Shown: one piece after another, positions 25,858 to 31,937 of the stretch
Layout: every line of letters begins with the position of its first letter
How positions within the stretch are numbered: position 1 is the first letter of the stretch
NCBI GenBank assembly: GCA_030525245.1
Contig: JAUNFB010000011.1
Coordinates: forward strand, 1-36,017
Source of the DNA: Erysipelotrichia bacterium
GTDB lineage: Bacteria; Bacillota_I; Bacilli_A; Erysipelotrichales; Erysipelotrichaceae
Direction of reading: 5' to 3'
DNA: 36,017 nt
Position numbers and translations under genes: made by a program
The notes under the pieces: generated by a model
Seen by the model: the letters and a program-made list of their open reading frames with translations, nothing else
What the model was told of the DNA's origin: nothing
The model's database searches: none

Positions 25858-27105
25858 TTATTGTTTATATTTACTCATAAATTGTTCAATATCGGCGATT
25901 TCTTTAATGATATCTTTACTTAAGCACTCACAGCCATTTTCCGTAATCAATAAGTCATCCTCGATACGAATACCGATGCCCTCTTCTTCTAAATATAATC
26001 CCGGTTCATCGGAAATTACACATCCGACTTGCAACGGTAAATCAATCATCGAAATATCATGAGTTTCTAATCCGATCATATGCGAAACCCCATGCCAATA
26101 ATAATCTCTAACGGTCTTGCCGTTTTCCAATAAACCGATTTTCTTTAATTCAACTTCATAGAATTCGATCACTTTTTGATTTAATTGTTTAGTAGTTAAT
26201 CCCGGTCTTGCTGTCTGTTCAACCATTTTATTTGCTCTTAAGACAATATCATATATTTGTTTTTGTCTTTCGGTAAATTTACCGTTAACCGGGAAAGTTC
26301 TGGTAATATCGGCATTATATAATTTATAGGCAGCTCCCAAATCGCATAAAACCAAATCATCTGTTTTAGCATATTGATTATTTTCACTGTAATGTAAAAC
26401 CGTGGCATTTTTGCCGGTAGCACAAATCGTCGCAAAAGCATGGTCGCATTGATGACATTTCAAAACGAAATCAAAATAAGCTTCCAATTCATTTTCCCAA
26501 ATATTTTCATGAGCGTAACTCATCATTGTTTCAATACCTTCTTTAGTCACAGCAATAGCTTGGCGCATAAGAGCTATTTCCTCAGCATCTTTATTCATTC
26601 TTAAAGAACAAATCTCATGAAAAATATTCATAATACTTAAATCCGGCATTTGACCTTTTAACTTATTAAACAAGTCAGCAACCTTATTCTGTTGTGACAA
26701 TTCTTGTTTCGATAAATCGCCGCACAGAATGAATTGTTGTAACTTACCGTAACTATTAATGTATCTGAATAAAGTATCTTCTAATTCGTCAACATAACAA
26801 ACATTTTTAATTTTGCTGATCTCACTGGCCTGTTGCGGTAATATTCTTCCGCCAATCCATTTAGCCATTGTTTCATCATATGGTTCAATAAACAGCAAGA
26901 CTCTGCTGTCTTCTTCGCTCAACTTTACCAGTACCAAGTACATATTTTCTTCGGTCAAACCGGTAAAATAGTGGAAACTGCGTTCAACCTTGAATGGGTA
27001 TTTTTCATCTCCTATCGAGTAAGGAGCAACACCGGAATATAATACCGCAATGGAATAATCCGGTAGTAATTCCATTAATTTTTGTCTTCTTAATTCATAA
27101 TTCAT
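25858..27105 (-). CDS. pepP: Xaa-Pro aminopeptidase (aminopeptidase P, M24B)
   Basis: 415-aa two-metal peptidase that removes an N-terminal residue preceding proline. An N-terminal creatinase-like domain covers about 1-170 and the pita-bread catalytic domain follows. Metal ligands are recognisable: two Asp in LCDLGAAYKLYNADITRTF, His in YYWHGVSHMIGLETHD, and two Glu in ISDEPGLYLEEEGIGIRIEDD. Length matches the family. It starts 2 bases after ispD. Confidence 0.95.
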   Translation of the reverse strand: MNYELRRQKLMELLPDYSIAVLYSGVAPYSIGDEKYPFKVERSFHYFTGLTEENMYLVLVKLSEEDSRVLLFIEPYDETMAKWIGGRILPQQASEISKIKNVCYVDELEDTLFRYINSYGKLQQFILCGDLSKQELSQQNKVADLFNKLKGQMPDLSIMNIFHEICSLRMNKDAEEIALMRQAIAVTKEGIETMMSYAHENIWENELEAYFDFVLKCHQCDHAFATICATGKNATVLHYSENNQYAKTDDLVLCDLGAAYKLYNADITRTFPVNGKFTERQKQIYDIVLRANKMVEQTARPGLTTKQLNQKVIEFYEVELKKIGLLENGKTVRDYYWHGVSHMIGLETHDISMIDLPLQVGCVISDEPGLYLEEEGIGIRIEDDLLITENGCECLSKDIIKEIADIEQFMSKYKQ

Positions 27106-27107
27106 TT

Positions 27108-27758
27108 TCAGTTAATCTCCTTTATATCTTCCAATGTCGTAATTTTATTATTATGCCCTTGACTGTTGACACATTTAATTTTGATATCACCATACTTTTC
27201 CATCACTGAGGCTTCATCTGTCGGTCTAAAGTCATTTTTAAATGCTTTTTTGTAAGCAGCAAGCAAATCATCGGTATTAAATCCTTGCGGAGTTAATGCT
27301 CTTTTCAAGCATTCACGATCGATGGTAGAAACAATATAGCCATTTTCTACTTTCTTAACCGTATCGGTTTCATCGCGTACCAAAATTGCTCCATTTTCCG
27401 TTTGTAAAGTTTGCTTTAATTTTTCCAAGTCCTCTTTCAATAAATAGCACCTCGCACCATCGTGAACGAGAACTTTATCATACATAACTGCCATTAAACC
27501 GTTAAATACACTTTCAGACCGACTGCTTCCTCCTTGACAATAGCTTTCCTTACCGCAAGCCCTGTTATTAGCTAAATATGTTATTGTATCATTATTGGTA
27601 ACAACAACTATTTGTTTACAGTCCTTATCTTCTCTGAATAATTTTAATGCATTATCTATTACCGGTATTCCATTAGGTAAACGATACAACAATTTATTTA
27701 CTGATGACTTAAATCTCTCTGATTTTCCGGCAGCAACAACAACGGCACAATAATCCAT
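27108..27758 (-). CDS. ispD: 2-C-methyl-D-erythritol 4-phosphate cytidylyltransferase (IspD)
   Basis: 216-aa nucleotidyltransferase of the non-mevalonate isoprenoid route, coupling CTP to MEP. The N-terminal nucleotide loop is VVVAAGKSERF with the later Lys (VNKLLY). LVHDGAR and TPQGFNTDDLLAAY are typical, as is the TDEASVMEKYG segment. Slightly short and somewhat divergent (AAGKSERF instead of AAGxGxRM), so a related sugar cytidylyltransferase is a minor alternative. Start ATG 27758 follows GAGGTG; a TTG at 27770 is not needed. Its product feeds undecaprenyl phosphate, recycled by UppP elsewhere in the window. Confidence 0.88.
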   Translation of the reverse strand: MDYCAVVVAAGKSERFKSSVNKLLYRLPNGIPVIDNALKLFREDKDCKQIVVVTNNDTITYLANNRACGKESYCQGGSSRSESVFNGLMAVMYDKVLVHDGARCYLLKEDLEKLKQTLQTENGAILVRDETDTVKKVENGYIVSTIDRECLKRALTPQGFNTDDLLAAYKKAFKNDFRPTDEASVMEKYGDIKIKCVNSQGHNNKITTLEDIKEIN

Positions 27759-27870
27759 AAAACACCTCAATTTCTTTATTATTTTAGCATATTATTCGTT
27801 GAATTTTTATATTTGTTATATATTTATAATGTAAAACATTATTTTCAGTAAATGCATTAAATATCAGTAC

Positions 27871-27898
27871 TTGCAAAAAATGCAGAAAATGCTAAAAT
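27871..27898 (+). promoter_or_regulatory. Promoter of the NfeD-SPFH operon
   Basis: TTGCAA (27871-27876), 16-bp spacer ending TGC, then TAAAAT (27893-27898). GAAAGGAG follows at 27905-27912, 6 bases before the first ATG. Confidence 0.65.
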
Positions 27899-27918
27899 AT
27901 AGTTGAAAGGAGCTAACG

Positions 27919-28290
27919 ATGATAAACTGGATTAAAGGAAATACCTGCAGTATGCTGGTTACCGTAAACAAAAACTATATAACTTTAAATAACAGCACCG
28001 CAAATTATTTCAAAGAATATAAATGGTGCCTTATCGGCATTGATAATGAAAAAAAAGAACTTATTATCAAACCGATATCCAAAAATGATATTGATTTGCA
28101 CATCTATCCGTCAGAAAATCTAACTAAAATAAATTTTGGCAACGGATATGTTCGCATCGCAAACAAAAATATGATGCAAGCTTTAAATGATGTTGTCATT
28201 TATCCGGTGGAAAGCAATACAAAATACAGTGCAACTTTTGATGACAAAGAAAATATGCTGGTTGTTGACTTAAATAGAAAGGGGGATTAA
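27919..28290 (+). CDS. Unknown protein leading the NfeD-SPFH operon
   Basis: 123 aa, soluble, mostly beta-strand by eye (KNYITLNNSTANYFKEY, KKELIIKPI, NMLVVDLNRK). The first half faintly recalls a swapped-hairpin AbrB-like pattern, but the match is too weak to claim DNA binding. A good ribosome site and promoter show it is a real gene. NfeD starts 4 bases after its stop, so it belongs to the microdomain operon. Confidence 0.65.
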   Translation: MINWIKGNTCSMLVTVNKNYITLNNSTANYFKEYKWCLIGIDNEKKELIIKPISKNDIDLHIYPSENLTKINFGNGYVRIANKNMMQALNDVVIYPVESNTKYSATFDDKENMLVVDLNRKGD

Positions 28291-28294
28291 TTCT

Positions 28295-28720
28295 ATGCTA
28301 AAATTATGGATCTTAATTGCCGTCGGGGCATTTATTATTGAAATATTCACTTTCGGTAATCTAATATGTATTTGGTTTACTATCGGAGCAATAGCCGCAA
28401 TTCCATTAGCACTTCTCGATTGCGCTGCCATATGGCAATATATCGTCTTTTTTGCCATATCAATTGTCAGCATGGTTTTAATAAGACCTCTTGCTACCGA
28501 TTACCTGCGAGGAAATGTTGTCGCAACCAATTCGGACAGACTGATCGGTTCTACTACCGTATTAACCAAATCAATCAGTGCTACAAGTTGGGGAGAGGCA
28601 AATATAAACGGTATTATTTGGAGTTGTGCAAGCAGCGACAATTTACCTATTGACAAAAGTTCTGTTGTAAAAATCATCGCAATCGACGGGGCAAAGCTGA
28701 TTGTTAAAAAGATGGACTAA
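28295..28720 (+). CDS. NfeD-family membrane protein (short form)
   Basis: 141 aa. Three to four membrane helices fill residues 1-65 (LWILIAVGAFIIEIF, LICIWFTIGAIAAIPLALL, YIVFFAISIVSMVLI). A C-terminal OB-fold domain then follows (RLIGSTTVLTKSI ... WSCASSDNLPIDKSSVVKI). This is the short NfeD type without the ClpP-like protease. NfeD proteins are paired with SPFH proteins and are thought to help organise membrane domains; the partner is two genes downstream. AAAGGGGG is its ribosome site. Confidence 0.9.
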   Translation: MLKLWILIAVGAFIIEIFTFGNLICIWFTIGAIAAIPLALLDCAAIWQYIVFFAISIVSMVLIRPLATDYLRGNVVATNSDRLIGSTTVLTKSISATSWGEANINGIIWSCASSDNLPIDKSSVVKIIAIDGAKLIVKKMD

Positions 28721-28722
28721 AA

Positions 28723-29235
28723 ATGGAAATTTTTATTAAACAACAAGTAATAAGTTTTGGCGATAAATTCGAAATTTTTGACCAAAACAATCAATTGATT
28801 TATTATGTTAAAGGAGAAGTGTTCACTTTTGGCAGAAAACTGCATGTCTATAATCTACAAGATGAAGAAGTATGCTATATCTACCATGAATTATTTCACT
28901 TCTTACCGCATTATTACATCGAATTTCCGGATGGATATAAAATCGAAACAATCGGTAAGTTCTCTCCGTTTTACCGAAAATTCGAAGTAACCAATCTCGC
29001 TTGGAAAATCGAAGGAAGTAATTTCTCACATAAGTTCAACATCACTTCAGATGATGGAAATATCGCTGAAATAAACAAAGAATGGTTCAGTTGGGGAGAT
29101 GCTTACCATATCAATGTTGAAAATGAAAAATATGCTTTAATTGTAATCGCACTTACAATTGTGATCGACGGAATAATGGCTGACAGCGAAGAATCAGCAG
29201 CAAATTCTTCCGGTAATCACAGTACAAACTCATAA
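28723..29235 (+). CDS. LURP-one-related (tubby/scramblase-fold) protein
   Basis: 170 aa matching the LURP-one/YxjI pattern. It starts with FIKQQVISFGDKFEIFDQNNQLIY, a repeated 'YxVKGExFTFGRKLHVY' strand pair, then DEEVCYIYHELFHFLPHYYI, giving a closed beta barrel. A hydrophobic helix near residues 138-150 would fill the barrel or touch the membrane, as in scramblase-like folds. It ends in a Ser/Asn-rich tail. It has no ribosome site and starts 2 bases after the NfeD stop, so translation is coupled. Function in bacteria is unknown; a membrane-lipid role is inferred. Confidence 0.82.
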   Translation: MEIFIKQQVISFGDKFEIFDQNNQLIYYVKGEVFTFGRKLHVYNLQDEEVCYIYHELFHFLPHYYIEFPDGYKIETIGKFSPFYRKFEVTNLAWKIEGSNFSHKFNITSDDGNIAEINKEWFSWGDAYHINVENEKYALIVIALTIVIDGIMADSEESAANSSGNHSTNS

Positions 29236-29252
29236 AAAGAAAGGAAAAGATT

Positions 29253-30176
29253 ATGGGACCAATTATTATTTTTATCGCAATATTTGCGATCGTCGCTTCT
29301 GTTTTAGCTTATACAATTAGAATCGTACCGCAAGCAGAAGCCTATGTTGTGGAAAGATTAGGCGCTTATTATGCCACCTGGACAACAGGCGTACACTTTG
29401 TAATGCCGTTTGTAGACAGAATTGCCAATAAAGTAACCTTAAAAGAAATAGTTAAAGACTTTGACCCACAACCGGTTATTACTAAAGATAATGTTACGAT
29501 GCAAATCGATACAGTTGTTTATTTCCAAATAACCGATCCGAAACTGTACACCTACGGTGTTGTCGGTCCTATTAACGCGATTGAAAATTTAACCGCAACA
29601 ACTTTAAGAAATATCATTGGTGACTTGGAACTTGATGAAACTTTGACCAGCAGAGATATCATCAATACTCATATGCGTTCTATTTTGGATGAAGCAACTG
29701 ATCCATGGGGAATTAAAGTCAGAAGAGTGGAAGTTAAAAACATTTTACCTCCACGCGACATCCAAGAAGCAATGGAAAAACAAATGCGTGCCGAACGTGA
29801 AAGACGTGAATCTATTTTGAAGGCTGAAGGTGACAAACGCTCATCAATTTTGGTTGCCGAAGGTGAAAAAGAATCGGCAGTATTAAAAGCCGAAGCCGAA
29901 AAAGAATCAGCTTTATTGAAAGCAGAAGCTAAAAAGCAAGCTACTATTAAAGAAGCTGAAGGTAAAGCAGAAGCTCTTTACAAAGTATATGAAGCTCAAG
30001 CAAAAGGTATTGCTTTAATCAACAATGCCGCTCCTTCAAAGGAATACTTATCACTAAAAAGCTTGGAAACATATGAAAAAATCGCTGACGGACAAGCTAC
30101 AAAGATTGTTGTCCCAAGTGAATTACAGAGCGTTGCGACTTTATTAACCAACGCTAAAGAAATCGTCAAAGATTAA
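29253..30176 (+). CDS. SPFH/band 7 protein (stomatin/QmcA-like)
   Basis: 307 aa. One N-terminal membrane helix (IIIFIAIFAIVASVLAYTI), then the SPFH domain: VPQAEAYVVERLGAY, PFVDRIANKVTLKE, TKDNVTMQIDTVVYFQI and a WGIKVRRVEVKNI strand. The C-terminal part is a long coiled coil built of repeated AEGEKES/KAEAEKES units (about residues 190-250) for oligomer formation. Forms ring- or cage-like assemblies in membrane microdomains and is the usual partner of NfeD. Strong ribosome site AGAAAGGA. It is followed by a terminator at 30183-30218. Confidence 0.94.
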   Translation: MGPIIIFIAIFAIVASVLAYTIRIVPQAEAYVVERLGAYYATWTTGVHFVMPFVDRIANKVTLKEIVKDFDPQPVITKDNVTMQIDTVVYFQITDPKLYTYGVVGPINAIENLTATTLRNIIGDLELDETLTSRDIINTHMRSILDEATDPWGIKVRRVEVKNILPPRDIQEAMEKQMRAERERRESILKAEGDKRSSILVAEGEKESAVLKAEAEKESALLKAEAKKQATIKEAEGKAEALYKVYEAQAKGIALINNAAPSKEYLSLKSLETYEKIADGQATKIVVPSELQSVATLLTNAKEIVKD

Positions 30177-30182
30177 TAATTC

Positions 30183-30218
30183 AAAAAGGGTTGAAGTATT
30201 CAAACTTCAATCCTTTTT
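30183..30218. terminator. Bidirectional terminator
   Basis: A 15-bp stem (30183-30197 with 30204-30218, one G-U pair) has A5/T5 ends that act as U-tracts in both directions. The stop codon of the minus small gene (30209-30207) is in the stem. Confidence 0.9.
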
Positions 30219-30413
30219 ACATATAGTAACTGTTTTATTTTTCAAAGATATTTTCTTTACAACATATCCATAAGTTAACAATTCCTTCTTACAAGTCAAA
30301 AAAGAATGATCAATCTCAAAACCTAATATTCGGTATATATCATCATAAGTCAATTCATAACTGTCCTGATCATTTTCTTGTACATAAATCCACAAAGGCT
30401 CATATTTGCTCAT
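30207..30413 (-). CDS. Small conserved-looking protein of unknown function
   Basis: 68 aa starting MSKYEPLWIYVQENDQDSYE, with AGGTGG just ahead. The pattern (EPLWxYV, LTYDDIYRILGFEIDHSFL, KKELLTYGYVVKKISLKNKTVTI) recalls short unannotated proteins that I remember from several Clostridia, from memory only. It looks like a compact helix-turn-helix-like fold, but I will not claim DNA binding. Single-gene unit between two plus-strand operons. Confidence 0.75.
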   Translation of the reverse strand: MSKYEPLWIYVQENDQDSYELTYDDIYRILGFEIDHSFLTCKKELLTYGYVVKKISLKNKTVTICKKD

Positions 30414-30524
30414 TGTACCACCTCGCTAATTTCTTGTTTAAGCCTAGTTAATCTTATCATTTTTTGATGTCGTAGCAAAGATGATACTCATCCGCTTCCT
30501 TCAGTTTTTTCTCAAATATATACA

Positions 30525-30553
30525 TTCCTTTTCTATAAACATAATGCTATAAT
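30525..30553 (+). promoter_or_regulatory. Extended -10 promoter of the MATE gene
   Basis: A weak TTCCTT lies 17 bp ahead of TGC-TATAAT (-10 at 30548-30553). The predicted start falls at 30559-30561, the ATG itself (30560), so the mRNA would be leaderless. Confidence 0.6.
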
Positions 30554-30559
30554 GGTGCA

Positions 30560-31921
30560 ATGGAAAAATATAGTTCGACAGATTTATTGGAAGGCTCAAT
30601 ACCTCAACAGATTCTAAGATTTTTCTTCCCGGTAATGCTGGGAACTTTCTTTCAACAACTTTATAACACCATTGATGCAGTTGTTGTCGGACAAGTATGC
30701 GGAAAAGTTGCCTTAGCTGCTGTCGGAGGCACAACATCTACCACCATCAACTTACTTATTAATTTCATTACCGGATTGACTTCCGGGGCTACTGTCATTA
30801 TTGCCCAACTATATGGCCAAAACGATCAGAAGGGAGTAAAAAAAGCTGTAAATTCGGGAATGTTCTTGGCTGTTTTTTCTGGTGCTATTATGATGATACT
30901 TGGGTTTTTATTTGCTTCTGCAATGTTAAAAATGCTTAATGTAAATGACGAAGTATTCCCTTTATCTCTTCTTTATATGCGCATTTATTTTTGCGGATTC
31001 ATACCGTCAATGATCTTCAATGTCGGTTCAAGCATTTTAAGAGCAATGGGGAATTCCAAAACACCATTGCATTGCTTAATTATTTCTTGCATCGTCAATA
31101 TCATTTTGGACATTCTGTTTGTTAAAGTATTAAACTTAAATGTTGCCGGTGCTGCCTTAGCAACTATCTTTTCACAAGTAGTTTCGTGCATTCTGGTCAT
31201 TTATTTGTTATTTTCCAAACATTCCTCATATGGTTTCAGTATCAACTTCCGGCTTATTGATTTTGCACTTTTAATTAAAATTTGCATTATCGGTTTCCCA
31301 ATGGGCATCCAATCGGTTATGTACAGCATTTCCAATTTGTTTATTCAATCAACTGTTAACAGTTACGGAACAGATACGATGGCAGCCTATACGGCATTCG
31401 GTAAAATCGATGCCCTTTATTGGAATATTTCCGGTGCTTTTGGTACAGCCGCTTTAACCACCGTAGGGCAAAACTATGGCGCCGGAAAAATGGACAGAGT
31501 AAAATCGGCTGTCAATGCTTCCGTTATCATGCATATTATTGCCTCATTAATATTAGGTTGGGGATTATACTTTACCGGACAATACATAACATTACTATTC
31601 TCCGATGATCCGGCTGTAATCGAAATCTGCATGCAATTTGTCCGTTTCCTCTGCCCATTATGGATATCTTTCTCTTTTGTGGAAATATTATCGGCTTCAC
31701 TAAGAGCCTGCGGCGATTCACTTTTCCCAATGTTAGTAACAGTAATCTTTATTTGTATTTTAAGAATCATTTGGCTAACATATTATCCGGCAAAAAATAT
31801 TATTGAAAGTTTATATTGTTATCCGATATCTTGGATTATCACCTCAATAATTTTAATAATTTATTATTATACGGGAATATGGAAAAAAAGAATTAAAAAC
31901 AACAAAAAAGCAAGCATCTAA
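30560..31921 (+). CDS. MATE-family efflux transporter
   Basis: 453 aa, about twelve membrane helices in two homologous six-helix halves. The start region STDLLEGSIPQQILRFFFPVMLG matches the family N-terminus, so ATG 30560 is very likely right although no ribosome site is present. QQLYNTIDAVVVGQ and later GAGKMDRVK are typical. Drives drug/cation export with a Na+ or H+ gradient; substrate unknown. Its last 4 bases overlap the adhesin stop, tail to tail, within a shared terminator. Confidence 0.93.
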   Translation: MEKYSSTDLLEGSIPQQILRFFFPVMLGTFFQQLYNTIDAVVVGQVCGKVALAAVGGTTSTTINLLINFITGLTSGATVIIAQLYGQNDQKGVKKAVNSGMFLAVFSGAIMMILGFLFASAMLKMLNVNDEVFPLSLLYMRIYFCGFIPSMIFNVGSSILRAMGNSKTPLHCLIISCIVNIILDILFVKVLNLNVAGAALATIFSQVVSCILVIYLLFSKHSSYGFSINFRLIDFALLIKICIIGFPMGIQSVMYSISNLFIQSTVNSYGTDTMAAYTAFGKIDALYWNISGAFGTAALTTVGQNYGAGKMDRVKSAVNASVIMHIIASLILGWGLYFTGQYITLLFSDDPAVIEICMQFVRFLCPLWISFSFVEILSASLRACGDSLFPMLVTVIFICILRIIWLTYYPAKNIIESLYCYPISWIITSIILIIYYYTGIWKKRIKNNKKASI

Positions 31922-31937
31922 GAACTTGCTTTTTTTA
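31904..31937. terminator. Bidirectional terminator in the MATE/adhesin overlap
   Basis: AAAAAAGCAAG (31904-31914) pairs with CTTGCTTTTTT (31925-31935). Both stop codons (TAA 31919-31921 plus, TAG 31920-31918 minus) are in the 10-base loop, and the U-tracts come from the stem ends. Confidence 0.88.

Noticed and set aside
28366-28653. 95-codon plus-strand open frame inside the NfeD gene
   Set aside because: It is a shifted frame of NfeD, which has clear family motifs, a ribosome site and operon context; the shifted frame has none.
29820-29990. Direct DNA repeats inside the SPFH gene
   Set aside because: They encode the normal repeated coiled coil (AEGEKES/AEAEKES) of this family and are not an independent repeat element.
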